Notes under the pieces: model-generated
What the model saw: only the letters and a program-made list of their open reading frames with translations
Databases searched by the model: none
What the model was told of the DNA's origin: nothing
Source: Gemmatimonas sp.
GTDB lineage: Bacteria > Gemmatimonadota > Gemmatimonadetes > Longimicrobiales > Longimicrobiaceae
Direction of reading: 5' to 3'
NCBI GenBank assembly: GCA_009380025.1
Contig: WHSP01000027.1
Location: 1-38,504 of the forward strand
DNA: 38,504 bases
Program-made: the position numbers and the translations under genes
Part shown: positions 24,894-33,482 of the stretch, piece by piece
Position numbering within the stretch: position 1 is the stretch's first letter
Layout: every line of letters begins with the position of its first letter

Positions 24894-25331
24894 TTGAAGA
24901 AGCAAAAGCAGTTTCTTCTGGGTGGTTCCTTGATGATCGGTGTGGTCGGCTACCTGATGGTGACGGGCATGCGGGAATCGATCGTCTATTATCACACGCC
25001 CGACGAGCTGATGGCCGAGGTTGCCGCCGATCCAGGGTACCATGACCTCGGGGTGAAGGTCGGCGGGCGCGTGCTCCCCGGCAGTGTGCAGTACGACCAG
25101 CGGACGCTCGATCTTCAGTTCGAGATCGTCGACATCGAATCCGGGCTCCCCGCCTTTCCGGTCGCGTTCCAGGGGCCGCTTCCCGAAACGTTCACGGAGG
25201 GCGTCGATGTGGTGGTGGAGGGGCAGTATACTCGCGAGGGGGTTTTCGAAGCGACGAACCTGCTCACGAAGTGTGGGTCTCGCTACGAGGCCGCCCCCGA
25301 CGACTACCTGACGCCCCCGACGACGACTTGA
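24894..25331 (+). CDS. ccmE: Cytochrome c maturation heme chaperone CcmE, CxxxY variant
   Basis: 145 residues, periplasmic heme carrier with one N-terminal membrane helix (about 7-26). The OB-fold core includes VGGRVLPGSVQYD and EGVDVVVEGQYTREGVFEA. In most CcmE proteins heme is bound by a His in the motif HxxxY; here the place is Cys127 with Tyr131 (KCGSRYEA), the CxxxY form known from Desulfovibrio and archaea. The TTG at 24894 follows GGGAGG at 24883-24888 by 5 nt and puts the membrane helix in place. First gene of the cluster; ccmF starts 1 bp after its stop. Confidence 0.93.
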   Translation: MKKQKQFLLGGSLMIGVVGYLMVTGMRESIVYYHTPDELMAEVAADPGYHDLGVKVGGRVLPGSVQYDQRTLDLQFEIVDIESGLPAFPVAFQGPLPETFTEGVDVVVEGQYTREGVFEATNLLTKCGSRYEAAPDDYLTPPTTT

Positions 25332-25332
25332 C

Positions 25333-27402
25333 ATGACGCAGATAGGGGAGATCGCTCTCTGGGTCGCGCTCGTCCTCGCCGTCTGGGGGGCGGGCGCGGC
25401 TTTCGTAGGTGGCCGTGCGAAGCGGGGCGATATCGCGCTGTCCGGTGAACGGGCCGTTATCGTTGTGTTTGCGTTGCTGGCGATCGCCTCGCTCGCGGTC
25501 ATCGCCGCGTTCCTCGGCAACGAGTACCAGTACCAATACGTCGCGGGGTACTCCAACCGCGACCTGCCCACGTTCTACAAAGTGGCGGGTCTTTGGGCGG
25601 GTCAAACCGGCTCCCTCGTCTTCTGGGCCCTCCTCCTCTCGCTCTTCAGCAGCCTCGCCGTCGTCCAGAATCGGAACCGGAATCGCGAGCTGATGCCCTA
25701 CGTTGCGGGGACCCTCCTGGTGGTGCTCGCCTTCTTCCTCCTGGTCATCGTCACCGTTTCGAATCCATTCACGCAGATGCCGTTCGCGCCGGCGGACGGA
25801 CGCGGGCTCAACCCGCAGCTGCAGAACTACTGGATGACGATCCACCCGCCGACGCTGTACCTCGGCTTCACGGCGTTCACGATCCCGTTCTCGTTCGCCA
25901 TCGCCGCCCTTCTCTCGGGCCGGCTCGACAGCCGCTGGATCACCACGACGCGGCGATGGACGCTGCTCTCGTGGTTCTTCCTCACGAACGGCATCATCTT
26001 CGGGATGATGTGGGCGTACGTGGAGCTGGGATGGGGCGGCTACTGGTTCTGGGACCCTGTGGAGAACGCGTCGCTCTTGCCATGGTTGACCGCGACCGCG
26101 TTCCTGCACTCGGTGATGATCCAGGAGAAGCGCGGGATGTTGAAGATGTGGAACATGCTCCTGGTGGTCGGCACGTTCCTCCTCTGCATCCTGGCTACCT
26201 TCCTGACGCGTTCGGGGCTGATCGAATCGGTCCACACCTTCGCCACGAACCTGCCGATTGCCTACATCTTCCTGGGCTTCATGTCGGTGGCGACAGTGAT
26301 GGCGTCGGCGTTGGTCTGGTGGAGGCGCAACGAGCTCGGGCCGGAGGCGCAGGTCGAGTCGTTCCTCTCGCGGGAAGCGGCGTTCCTGGGGAACAACCTG
26401 CTCTTCATCGCCGCGATGTTCGCCGTGCTCTGGGGAACGCTCATGCCGCTGATCACGGAAGGGTTGATGGGGCAGAGGATCGCGGTCGGGCCTCCGTTCT
26501 ACAACCAGGTCGGCATCCCGATCGGTCTACTGCTGCTCGCTCTGCTGGGGATCGGCCCCGTCATCGCGTGGCGCAAGGCGAGCAAGCGAAACCTGCAGCG
26601 GAACTTCGTCTGGCCGATCGTGGCCGCAGTGACGGTCGCGGCGGCCCTGTGGTTGGGGGGTGTGCGCCACGTACAGGTGCTGCTGACCTTCGCGCTGGGT
26701 GCCTTCGCCATCACGACGGTGGTGGTGGAGTTCAAGAAGGGAACGAAGGCGAGGGCGACGATCGAGGGTGAGGGAATCCCGAAAGCGTTCGTCCACCTCA
26801 TCCAGAGGAATCGTCGTCGCTACGGCGGATACATCGTGCATGTCGGTCTGGTAGTGATGTTCATGGGCTTCGCGGGCGCCGCGTACAATGTGGAGAGCGA
26901 GATCGGTGGAATGCTGCCGGGCGAGAGCACGGAGATACAGTCGCCGTTCGGGCACACGTACCGGCTCACATACCTGGACATGTCGTGGGACAACCACACG
27001 AATGGTGTGGCGGTGGTGGCCTCGATGGTCATCGAGAGGGACGGTCGGCCGATCGGGATGCTCACTCCTCAACAGCGGTGGTTCAACCAGCGGGAAGAAG
27101 TCAATATGGAGATTGGTCTCAAGCGGGCCTGGAACGAGGACTTATACCTGATCCTGGCCGGCGTTGACGACCCCGGTGGCTTCATGGAAGGTCGCAACCC
27201 CCGTCCGGCGGCGACATTCCGAATCCTCGTCAATCCGCTAGTGCCGTGGATCTGGATGGGGGGCATGATCATGGCGCTCGGAACGTTGACCGCGCTCTGG
27301 CCAGCGGGTCCGGCGGGATCGGGTGGGATTCCGGCCGAGGGTACGGAGAGGCCGGAGCGGGCGCGCGCACGTCGGAGCGAGGAGCAGCTGGCCGGTGTGT
27401 AG
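25333..27402 (+). CDS. ccmF: Heme lyase subunit CcmF
   Basis: 689 residues, large multi-pass membrane protein (about 14-15 helices). It joins heme to apocytochrome CxxCH. The WWD heme-handling motif is WAYVELGWGGYWFWDPVENA (about residues 220-240), and the family sign TRSGLIESVHTFA follows. A soluble domain near 530-620 and two last helices complete the usual plan. The ATG lies 1 bp after the ccmE stop. In this cluster it likely pairs with the variant CcmE and CcmH below. Confidence 0.95.
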   Translation: MTQIGEIALWVALVLAVWGAGAAFVGGRAKRGDIALSGERAVIVVFALLAIASLAVIAAFLGNEYQYQYVAGYSNRDLPTFYKVAGLWAGQTGSLVFWALLLSLFSSLAVVQNRNRNRELMPYVAGTLLVVLAFFLLVIVTVSNPFTQMPFAPADGRGLNPQLQNYWMTIHPPTLYLGFTAFTIPFSFAIAALLSGRLDSRWITTTRRWTLLSWFFLTNGIIFGMMWAYVELGWGGYWFWDPVENASLLPWLTATAFLHSVMIQEKRGMLKMWNMLLVVGTFLLCILATFLTRSGLIESVHTFATNLPIAYIFLGFMSVATVMASALVWWRRNELGPEAQVESFLSREAAFLGNNLLFIAAMFAVLWGTLMPLITEGLMGQRIAVGPPFYNQVGIPIGLLLLALLGIGPVIAWRKASKRNLQRNFVWPIVAAVTVAAALWLGGVRHVQVLLTFALGAFAITTVVVEFKKGTKARATIEGEGIPKAFVHLIQRNRRRYGGYIVHVGLVVMFMGFAGAAYNVESEIGGMLPGESTEIQSPFGHTYRLTYLDMSWDNHTNGVAVVASMVIERDGRPIGMLTPQQRWFNQREEVNMEIGLKRAWNEDLYLILAGVDDPGGFMEGRNPRPAATFRILVNPLVPWIWMGGMIMALGTLTALWPAGPAGSGGIPAEGTERPERARARRSEEQLAGV

Positions 27403-27424
27403 TTCCTGTTCACGCACGCCGAGG

Positions 27425-27949
27425 ATGGATTCCCGTGCGGGGCTGGCAACCCTCTGGCGCTGGTTGCTTGCCGGTTCGATCCTGATCGGTGTCGTTTGGT
27501 GGCCGGAGGTGTCGGAGGCCCAACGGCGGCAGGATCGGCCCAATGCGGAGGCGGCGGAAGCGGCGATCGCGCAGTTGCGTTCGCCATATTGCCCCGGGTT
27601 GATGCTCGAGGTCTGCCCGAGTGCCAGCGCGGCCGCACTCCGCGACAGCATCTACAACCTCGCAGCCGAGGGCCAAACCACGGACGATCTCGTGGAGTGG
27701 ATGCTGGCTCGTCACGGAGAGGAGTGGCGCGGGGTACCGCAACGTTCCGGCATAGGACTCCTCGCCTGGGTGATGCCGCCGCTCGGCCTGTTGATCGGGG
27801 TGGGAGTGCTGGTGGGGTGGATACGGGCGAGCCGTGCTCGAGCCGACGAAGTGGTCGAGGAACCGGAGGAGCCCATCAGCGAAACCGATCGTGACAAGCT
27901 CGCCGCGGCGCTCCGCGAGTGGGAGGCGACGGGCGGGGAAGAGGCATGA
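27425..27949 (+). CDS. ccmH: CcmH-like protein with incomplete thiol motif
   Basis: 174 residues. N-terminal signal or anchor (about 8-30, ending SEAQ), CcmH-like domain (about 40-105), C-terminal membrane helix (112-133) and acidic tail. Normal CcmH has LRCxxCQ; here it reads LRSPYCPG (Ser53, Cys56) with one further Cys64 (EVCPS). The rest, ALRDSIYNLAAEG ... LVEWMLARHGEEW, fits CcmH. So the first Cys of the CxxC pair is lost, and thiol chemistry on apocytochrome would need Cys56 with Cys64 or another partner. Start ATG at 27425 is uncertain: GAGG directly touches it. It follows ccmF by 22 bp. Confidence 0.85.
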   Translation: MDSRAGLATLWRWLLAGSILIGVVWWPEVSEAQRRQDRPNAEAAEAAIAQLRSPYCPGLMLEVCPSASAAALRDSIYNLAAEGQTTDDLVEWMLARHGEEWRGVPQRSGIGLLAWVMPPLGLLIGVGVLVGWIRASRARADEVVEEPEEPISETDRDKLAAALREWEATGGEEA

Positions 27950-28311
27950 TACTGCTCGGAACCGCTATTGGGCTCGCGGTGATCGCCGCGGGCTTCGTCA
28001 TTCATCCCCTCGTATACCGGCGATGGGGGCTGATGGGCGACGCGGTTTCGCCCGATGTCTTCAACAGCCAGCTTCGCAAACGAGCTGCGCTCACCGCGTT
28101 GAAGGACGTCGAGTACGACCGGGCGGCGGGAAAGCTCAACGACGCGGACTACCGGACGATGCGAAGTCGCCTCGAGCTGGAGGCGCTGGAGGCGGTGACG
28201 GCAGCCGAACGCGCGGATTCAGCTTCCGGGGAGACGAGCGCACACACATGTGGCTTCAAGAACCCCGGGGGCAGCCGATTCTGCGCGGGATGCGGTCGGC
28301 GCCTCGTCTGA
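27946..28311 (+). CDS. Short CcmI-like membrane protein with C-terminal zinc-ribbon-like end
   Basis: 121 residues. One membrane helix at the start (ILLGTAIGLAVIAAGFVI), then a CcmI-type coiled segment, ALTALKDVEYDRAAGKLNDADYRTMRSRLELEALEA. The C-terminal tail resembles a zinc ribbon: HTCGFKNPGG then FCAGCGRRL. The usual first CxxC has only one Cys here (AHTC), so the site may be HxC/CxxC or not functional. CcmI normally presents apocytochrome to the CcmF/H complex through a TPR domain; no TPR is here. ATG overlaps the ccmH stop by four bases (ATGA). Confidence 0.78.
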   Translation: MILLGTAIGLAVIAAGFVIHPLVYRRWGLMGDAVSPDVFNSQLRKRAALTALKDVEYDRAAGKLNDADYRTMRSRLELEALEAVTAAERADSASGETSAHTCGFKNPGGSRFCAGCGRRLV

Positions 28312-29054
28312 TCGGAGTGGAGCCAGCCCTCGAATCCCCACCTTCGGAAGTACTTGTCGAGGCTCGGGCGCTCGAGAAGTGGTTCGGTCCACACCCGGCG
28401 GTCCGCCGGATCGACTTCACCCTCAGATCGGGCGAGTTCCTGACGCTCTTCGGCCCGAATGGGGCGGGCAAGACGACCCTCCTGAGGTTGCTCGCGGGGT
28501 CGCTACGGCCGACGCGGGGCGAGCTTCGGTTCGCGACCACCGCGGGTGGTGATGAGCACGCCTGGCGTCGACGGATCGGGGTCCTGTCCCATCAGACGTA
28601 CCTGTATGGGGAGCTGACGGCGGAAGAGAACCTCCGATTCTATGCCCGCCTTTACGGTCTGGCCGACGTGCGATCACGGGTCGAGGAGCTCCTCAACCAA
28701 GTGGGATTGATCGATCGAGCCGGCGAACTCGTCCGTACGTTCTCGAGGGGAATGCAGCAGCGACTGGCGCTCGCCCGAACCTTGATTCACGAGCCGGAGA
28801 TGGTCCTGTTGGATGAGCCGTACACCGGGCTCGACCCCCATGCATCGCGTATGTTGCGGGGTGTGTTGGAGCACCTTCGGGATGGGAGACGGACGATCGT
28901 GCTCGTGACGCACAACCTCACCCAAGGGCTCGAGCTCGCGGATCGCGTGGTGATCCAGGCCGCCGGTCGATGGGTCTTCGATCGACCGCGGGCGGCGATC
29001 GACGTCGCTCGGTTCGAGCAGCAATACTCCGAGCGGGTTGGAGGCGAAGTATGA
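28290..29054 (+). CDS. ccmA: Heme exporter ATP-binding protein CcmA
   Basis: 254 residues, ABC ATPase that releases heme-loaded CcmE. Walker A GPNGAGKTTLL, signature SRGMQQRLALARTL, Walker B MVLLDEPYTGLD and switch His in LVTHNL are all present. The upstream gene ends at 28311; I chose ATG 28290, which overlaps it. GTG 28317 just after that stop would remove nine residues and is nearly as good, since neither has a strong ribosome site. Downstream, ccmB overlaps its stop by four bases. Confidence 0.92.
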   Translation: MRSAPRLIGVEPALESPPSEVLVEARALEKWFGPHPAVRRIDFTLRSGEFLTLFGPNGAGKTTLLRLLAGSLRPTRGELRFATTAGGDEHAWRRRIGVLSHQTYLYGELTAEENLRFYARLYGLADVRSRVEELLNQVGLIDRAGELVRTFSRGMQQRLALARTLIHEPEMVLLDEPYTGLDPHASRMLRGVLEHLRDGRRTIVLVTHNLTQGLELADRVVIQAAGRWVFDRPRAAIDVARFEQQYSERVGGEV

Positions 29055-29728
29055 CGGAGTTTCTTCGCCAGAGTCTGGTCATCGCCGGGAAGGATCTCAC
29101 GATCGAGGCCCGTTCGAAGGAGCGGCTGATCAGCATGCTTACCTTCGCGGTGTTGGTCGGGGTCGTCTTCACTTTCTCGCTGGACGCGACGGTGCCGTCA
29201 CGAAGCATTGCCGGAGCGATGTTGTGGGTCTCGATTCTCTTCGCGGGCATGCTCGGCCTCGGTAGGTCGTTCACACTGGAGAAGGAGCAGGACGCGTTGG
29301 TGGGCGTGTTGCTGACGCCGGTCGGTCGCGGGGCATTCTACTTCGGCAAGTTCCTCGCGAACCTCGCTCTCGTGACCGGAACGACTCTCCTTATCTTCTT
29401 CGTCTACGGCCTCTTCTTTCAGCTGAATCTCTGGGCTGCTTGGACCGGTCTCGCCCTCGTCACCGCCCTCTACCTCATCGGATTCATGGCACTGGGGACG
29501 TTGTTCAGCGCCGTGGCGGCGAGCACGCGCCTGGGCGACTCCTTGCTCCCAATCATCCTGCTTCCGCTCCTGATTCCGGTGATCTTCTTCGGGGCTACCG
29601 CCGCTCAACGGTTGATCCTGGGGCGCCCGCTGGAGGAGGTCGCGGGCAGCATACGCATGCTCGGAGCGTTCGACCTGCTGTTCCTCTTCGCCTGCACTAT
29701 CGTTTTCGGGAAGGTGGTAGAGGAATAG
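29051..29728 (+). CDS. ccmB: Heme exporter permease CcmB
   Basis: 225 residues with about six membrane helices, normal for CcmB. It is the membrane partner of CcmA. Pattern: IAGKDLTIEARSKERL at the start, LDATVPSRSIAGAMLW, GRSFTLEKEQDALVGVLLTP, GTLFSAVAASTRLGDSLLP and the last helix FDLLFLFACTIVFGKVVEE. ATG at 29051 lies in ATGA over the ccmA stop. In most Ccm operons ccmC follows; here a 74-bp gap is followed by a CcmD-like gene. Confidence 0.94.
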   Translation: MTEFLRQSLVIAGKDLTIEARSKERLISMLTFAVLVGVVFTFSLDATVPSRSIAGAMLWVSILFAGMLGLGRSFTLEKEQDALVGVLLTPVGRGAFYFGKFLANLALVTGTTLLIFFVYGLFFQLNLWAAWTGLALVTALYLIGFMALGTLFSAVAASTRLGDSLLPIILLPLLIPVIFFGATAAQRLILGRPLEEVAGSIRMLGAFDLLFLFACTIVFGKVVEE

Positions 29729-29802
29729 GATGACCCCGACCAAGAAGTGTGTCGTTCTAGATCGCTCTCTTACTCCCAACTGAATTCCGGAGGACCACTT
29801 CG

Positions 29803-30129
29803 ATGCGCTGGTCATTGATCCTGGTGACGTCGATTCTGATGCAGACGGCGATCTCTGGCGGGATGCCGGACCGCGTGACCGCGCAGGTCATGGCGCCGGT
29901 GGCGCAAGTGGATCTCGCAGCGCCCGCGACGGACGTTGCGATGGCGCGACAGGTACCGGCCGAGTCGACCGCACAGCCACCATTGCAACCCCGATCGACG
30001 CGGCCGTACTGGCACGTTTTCCTCGCCTTCGCGGCCGTCTGGCTGCTGCTGTTCGGCTACGCCCTGACGGTAGGCCGTCGGTTCGGGCGCCTCGAAGAGG
30101 AGGTGCGAAGGCTGCGGAGCACGTCCTGA
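29803..30129 (+). CDS. ccmD: CcmD-like protein with N-terminal extension
   Basis: 108 residues. The last third reads YWHVFLAFAAVWLLLFGY then RRFGRLEEEVRRL, the single-helix-plus-basic pattern of CcmD, which helps release CcmE from CcmABC. The first part is unlike normal CcmD (40-70 residues): it has a likely signal peptide (1-28, LILVTSILMQTAISG) and a Pro/Ala-rich segment. So the helix would sit after a periplasmic stretch. ATG at 29803, 9 nt after GGAGG. It is the last ccm gene; sodA follows after about 200 bp. Confidence 0.78.
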   Translation: MRWSLILVTSILMQTAISGGMPDRVTAQVMAPVAQVDLAAPATDVAMARQVPAESTAQPPLQPRSTRPYWHVFLAFAAVWLLLFGYALTVGRRFGRLEEEVRRLRSTS

Positions 30130-30160
30130 GTGCAGGGATGGAGTACTGGTCGAAAGTGGA

Positions 30161-30190
30161 ACGCGCCGGGTGGTGAAACATTCGGCGCGT
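30161..30190. repeat. 7-bp inverted repeat before sodA
   Basis: ACGCGCC (30161-30167) and GGCGCGT (30184-30190), perfect, 16-nt loop, soon after the ccmD stop. It may be a weak terminator or a binding site for sodA control. Confidence 0.35.
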
Positions 30191-30250
30191 CTTACATTCC
30201 CCGGCTCGGTGACGGACTGGCGCACAGCTTCGCATGGCCCGATGGCCCCA

Positions 30251-30304
30251 CCGCGGCGAGCACGCAACCGGTCGCTCGGGCCGACTTTTCTTCTTTTTTT
30301 TCTC
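30251..30304 (+). terminator. Imperfect hairpin and T-rich run before sodA
   Basis: A short imperfect stem (GAGC at 30258-30261 with GCTC at 30274-30277, plus flanking C/G pairs) is followed by a 20-nt pyrimidine run of mostly T at 30285-30304. The T-run is striking in this GC-rich DNA. It could terminate the ccm transcript or lie in the sodA leader, 10 nt before the sodA ribosome site CGGAGG (30315-30320). Confidence 0.4.
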
Positions 30305-30326
30305 GTACGTTAGACGGAGGTGTTCA

Positions 30327-30944
30327 ATGGCCGAGTTCACCCTGCCAGATCTTCCTTACCCCTATAACGCGCTCGAGCCCTATATCGACGCGCGAACAAT
30401 GGAGATCCACCACCAGAAGCATCACGGTGGATATGTGAGCAAGCTGAACGACGCGGTCGGGAAGCACCCGGAGCTGCAGGGCAGGAGCGTGGAGGAGCTA
30501 CTCCGAGGGATCGACCAGGTACCCGAGGATATCCGTACCGCGGTTCGAAACAACGGGGGTGGCCATGCGAACCACTCTCTGTTCTGGCAGATCATGGGGC
30601 CCGATGCCGGAGGGGACCCAACGGGAGATGTCGGCGAGGCGATCCGTTCGGCTTTCGGTGACTTCGGATCGTTCCGGGACAAGTTCGCAGCGGCTGCGGC
30701 GGGCCGTTTTGGCAGTGGATGGGTGTGGCTGATCCTCGGAGACGGCGGGAAGGTGGAGATGGTCGATTCGGCCAACCAGGACACCCCATTGATGCAGGGG
30801 CGCGTTCCCGTCCTCGGTCTGGACGTCTGGGAGCACGCCTACTATCTGAACTACCAGAACCGCCGCCCCGACTATGTGAAGGCGTGGTGGAACGTCGTCA
30901 ACTGGGGCGCGGTCGAGAAGCAGTATCAGTCGGCGCGCGGTTGA
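30327..30944 (+). CDS. sodA: Superoxide dismutase, Mn type (or cambialistic)
   Basis: 205 residues. Dismutates superoxide in the cytosol; no signal peptide. Metal ligands H28, H83, D166, H170 are all present. Gly79 in [13 protein letters not shown] and Gln151 in SANQDTPL are the Mn-type choices (Fe enzymes have an Ala/Gln at the first position). ATG at 30327 with CGGAGG 6 nt upstream; the longer frame start at 30234 adds a stretch coded by the T-rich run and is rejected. A 9-bp perfect hairpin ends the gene. Confidence 0.96.
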   Translation: MAEFTLPDLPYPYNALEPYIDARTMEIHHQKHHGGYVSKLNDAVGKHPELQGRSVEELLRGIDQVPEDIRTAVRNNGGGHANHSLFWQIMGPDAGGDPTGDVGEAIRSAFGDFGSFRDKFAAAAAGRFGSGWVWLILGDGGKVEMVDSANQDTPLMQGRVPVLGLDVWEHAYYLNYQNRRPDYVKAWWNVVNWGAVEKQYQSARG

Positions 30945-30958
30945 TTCCGGAAGGTGCT

Positions 30959-30983
30959 GCCCCCGACGAAGGATGTCGGGGGC
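30959..30983 (+). terminator. Hairpin after sodA
   Basis: GCCCCCGAC (30959-30967), loop of 7, GTCGGGGGC (30975-30983): perfect 9-bp stem 15 bp after the sodA stop, followed by a weak T-containing stretch. Good terminator candidate though the T-run is poor. Confidence 0.6.
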
Positions 30984-31025
30984 GGTTCGATTCTGTCCAA
31001 GGGGACACGAGACACACGAACGGCG

Positions 31026-31055
31026 TTGACTTTACCGCCGACAGCCCGATACAAT
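31026..31055 (+). promoter_or_regulatory. Sigma-70-type promoter of the threonine aldolase gene
   Basis: TTGACT (31026-31031, 5 of 6), 18-bp spacer, TACAAT (31050-31055, 5 of 6). RNA would start near 31062 and leave a leader of about 75 nt before the ATG. It directly follows the sodA terminator. Confidence 0.7.
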
Positions 31056-31136
31056 GGCGACAGCCGTTCACCGCCGGGTCGTCCGCCTCCTGCTCTTCCG
31101 CAACACAAAACAGTTCCCCTTTCGCTTGATTCGCAG

Positions 31137-32177
31137 ATGACCCTGGATCGATCCGCCATCGATCTTCGCTCGGATACTGTAACCAGACCGACCCCGGAAA
31201 TGCGTCGGGCCATCGCCGAGGCGGAGGTCGGCGACTCAGTTCTCGGGGACGACCCTACGGAAACGGAGCTGGAGGCATCCGTCGCCGATCTCCTCGGCAA
31301 GGAGGCGGCCCTCTTCTTTCCGAGCGGGACGATGGCGAACCAGACGGCGATACTCCTCCTGAGCCGCCCAGGGACGAGCGTGCTCGTCGAGGCTGGTGCC
31401 CACGTGGTTCACTACGAGGAGGCCGGCGCGGCGGCCTGGGGTGGCGTCCACCTGGAAACCATCCAGCCTCGAGGCGCCGAGCTGCACTCGGATGACTTCC
31501 TGGAAGCGTACGGTTCGATGTCTCGACACTTGCCTGAGATCAGCCTCGTCTGCCTCGAGAACACCCACAACCGGGGAGGTGGCCGGGTGCTCAGCGTCGA
31601 GGGGATGAATGAGATCTCCTCGCAGGCGAAACAACGCGGCCTCCCCATCCACCTCGATGGAGCTCGTCTCCCAAACGCCGCCATTGCCACAGGGTCACCC
31701 ATGAGCGCCTGGGCGGAGCTCGCCGATACGGTGATGGTCTCCCTGTCGAAGGGACTCGGTGCTCCTATCGGTTCGGTTCTGGCCGGTACCCGGAAGGCGA
31801 TGGATTCCGCGTGGCGGATACGCCGACGGCTGGGCGGCGGGATGCGTCAGGTCGGCATACTCGCTTCGGCCGGCCTCTATGCCCTTTGCAACAATATGAC
31901 GCGCCTGGCCGATGATCATCGCCGCGCGAAACGCCTTGCCGAAGTTGTTTCGTCCATCCAAGGGCTGACCGTCGTCGAACCACAGACGAACATCGTCATG
32001 ATCGACCTCGACCGCTCCCTCGGGCGAGCCGAACCTCTGGTTGAGCAGCTCACCGCACAGGGCGTACTGATGACGGCGTTCGGATCCCAAAGGCTGCGTG
32101 CGGTTACGCACCTGGACGTCGATGACGAGGGAATCGATCGAGCCGCGCGCGGAGTTCGGGAGGTCGTGCGACGCTGA
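31137..32177 (+). CDS. ltaE: Low-specificity L-threonine aldolase
   Basis: 346 residues, PLP enzyme that splits threonine to glycine and acetaldehyde. Family signs: [16 protein letters not shown] near the start, [41 protein letters not shown] with D174 and R177, and the PLP lysine K205 in [13 protein letters not shown] at 31137 gives the usual N-terminus; an upstream start at 30954 would cover the promoter and the terminator region. No ribosome site is obvious (GCAG just ahead). The gap to recA is 137 bp. Confidence 0.95.
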   Translation: MTLDRSAIDLRSDTVTRPTPEMRRAIAEAEVGDSVLGDDPTETELEASVADLLGKEAALFFPSGTMANQTAILLLSRPGTSVLVEAGAHVVHYEEAGAAAWGGVHLETIQPRGAELHSDDFLEAYGSMSRHLPEISLVCLENTHNRGGGRVLSVEGMNEISSQAKQRGLPIHLDGARLPNAAIATGSPMSAWAELADTVMVSLSKGLGAPIGSVLAGTRKAMDSAWRIRRRLGGGMRQVGILASAGLYALCNNMTRLADDHRRAKRLAEVVSSIQGLTVVEPQTNIVMIDLDRSLGRAEPLVEQLTAQGVLMTAFGSQRLRAVTHLDVDDEGIDRAARGVREVVRR

Positions 32178-32314
32178 GCCGGGCCGTTCGACAGGGCGAG
32201 GATTCGCTTGCTTGTGTCCGCCGTTCTTCGTAATTTGTTCGGGCCTTCGAGCCACCGCGTTGCACCTCTCGGCGGCGGCTCCGAGTGGCCGGACCCGCAC
32301 CCAGCCGAGGACGC

Positions 32315-33361
32315 ATGATGACCCTGGAAGTAAGCGACGACAAAAAGAAGGCATTGAACGTGGCCATCTCGCAGATCGAGAAGGCGCACGGGAAGGGTTC
32401 GATCATGCGGATGGGGATCGACGGGCCGATGGTCCAGGTATCCGTGATCCCGACTGGAGCGATCAACCTCGACGCCGCGATCGGGATCGGCGGGATTCCG
32501 CGGGGTCGCATCACCGAGATCTACGGGCCCGAGTCGTCCGGCAAGACGACGTTGTGTCTGCACGTGATCGCGAACGCCCAGAGGAGCGGAGGGATCGCCG
32601 CCTTCGTGGACGCCGAGCACGCGCTGGACATCCAGTATGCGAGGAAGCTTGGCGTGGACGTCGACGATCTCCTCGTTTCGCAACCTGACACGGGAGAGCA
32701 GGCGCTGGAGATCACGGAGACGTTGGTTCGGAGCGGAGCGCTGGACGTCGTGGTGATCGACTCGGTGGCGGCGCTCGTGCCCCGCGCCGAGATCGAGGGT
32801 GAGATGGGCGACAGCCACGTTGGGCTGCAAGCTCGCCTGATGAGCCAGGCGCTACGGAAGCTCACCGGTGCGATCAACCGGTCGCAGACCGCCGTGGTCT
32901 TCACGAACCAGATTCGGGAGAAGATCGGCGTGATGTTCGGCAACCCCGAAACGACGACGGGCGGTCGCGCATTGAAGTTCTACGCGAGCCTGCGGATGGA
33001 CATTCGGAGGATCGGCTCGATCAAGGACCGGGACGAGCTGGTCGGGAACAAGGCGCGGGTGAAGGTGGTGAAGAACAAGGTTGCGCCGCCGTTCAAGCAG
33101 GCCGACTTCGATATCATGTTCAACATCGGGATCGACCACTACGGGATCATCGTGGATCTCGGTGTGGAATCCAACGTCATCCAGAAGTCGGGTGCATGGT
33201 TCTCCTACGGAGACGTGCGCCTCGGTCAGGGTCGGGAGAACGCGAAGGGGTTCCTGCAAGAGAATCAGGAGCTGGCGAAGGAGATCGAGTCGAAGGTGAA
33301 GGCGGAGCTGGGAATGGAGGAGGGTTCGGCCACGGGGGAGGATGTGCTGATCGACGGCTGA
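32315..33361 (+). CDS. recA: RecA recombinase
   Basis: 348 residues. Strand exchange, recombinational repair and SOS co-protease. Walker [10 protein letters not shown] (71-79), core VVIDSVAAL, loop L2 region [22 protein letters not shown], and C-terminal DNA-binding part. ATG at 32315, 5 nt after GAGG; ATG 32318 is next in frame and possible. A strong terminator follows. No recX is beside it. I looked in the 137-bp upstream gap for a LexA box but could not identify a known consensus; the stretch GTTCTTCG ... TTGTTC is the only repeat-like sign. Confidence 0.98.
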   Translation: MMTLEVSDDKKKALNVAISQIEKAHGKGSIMRMGIDGPMVQVSVIPTGAINLDAAIGIGGIPRGRITEIYGPESSGKTTLCLHVIANAQRSGGIAAFVDAEHALDIQYARKLGVDVDDLLVSQPDTGEQALEITETLVRSGALDVVVIDSVAALVPRAEIEGEMGDSHVGLQARLMSQALRKLTGAINRSQTAVVFTNQIREKIGVMFGNPETTTGGRALKFYASLRMDIRRIGSIKDRDELVGNKARVKVVKNKVAPPFKQADFDIMFNIGIDHYGIIVDLGVESNVIQKSGAWFSYGDVRLGQGRENAKGFLQENQELAKEIESKVKAELGMEEGSATGEDVLIDG

Positions 33362-33400
33362 ATCCTCGCCGGGCCCGGCGGGCTCGACCATCGGTCACGG

Positions 33401-33434
33401 AATCGGTCCCGCATCACAAGGTGGGACCGATTTT
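33401..33434 (+). terminator. Rho-independent terminator after recA
   Basis: AATCGGTCCC (33401-33410), loop of 12, GGGACCGATT (33423-33432): perfect 10-bp stem ending in TTTT (33431-33434). The clearest terminator of the window, 40 bp after the recA stop. Confidence 0.88.
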
Positions 33435-33482
33435 GTCGTCGGAAAGCTTGCGTCCCGGAATCCGCCCTTTCCCAACACGGGT

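Noticed and set aside
24401-25045. A 214-codon plus frame in the divergent region and over ccmE
   Set aside because: No motif, overlaps the ccm promoter and the true ccmE frame.
29730-29783. An 18-codon micro-ORF between ccmB and the CcmD-like gene, with a purine-rich site before it
   Set aside because: Too short to support without peptides or conservation; could be chance.
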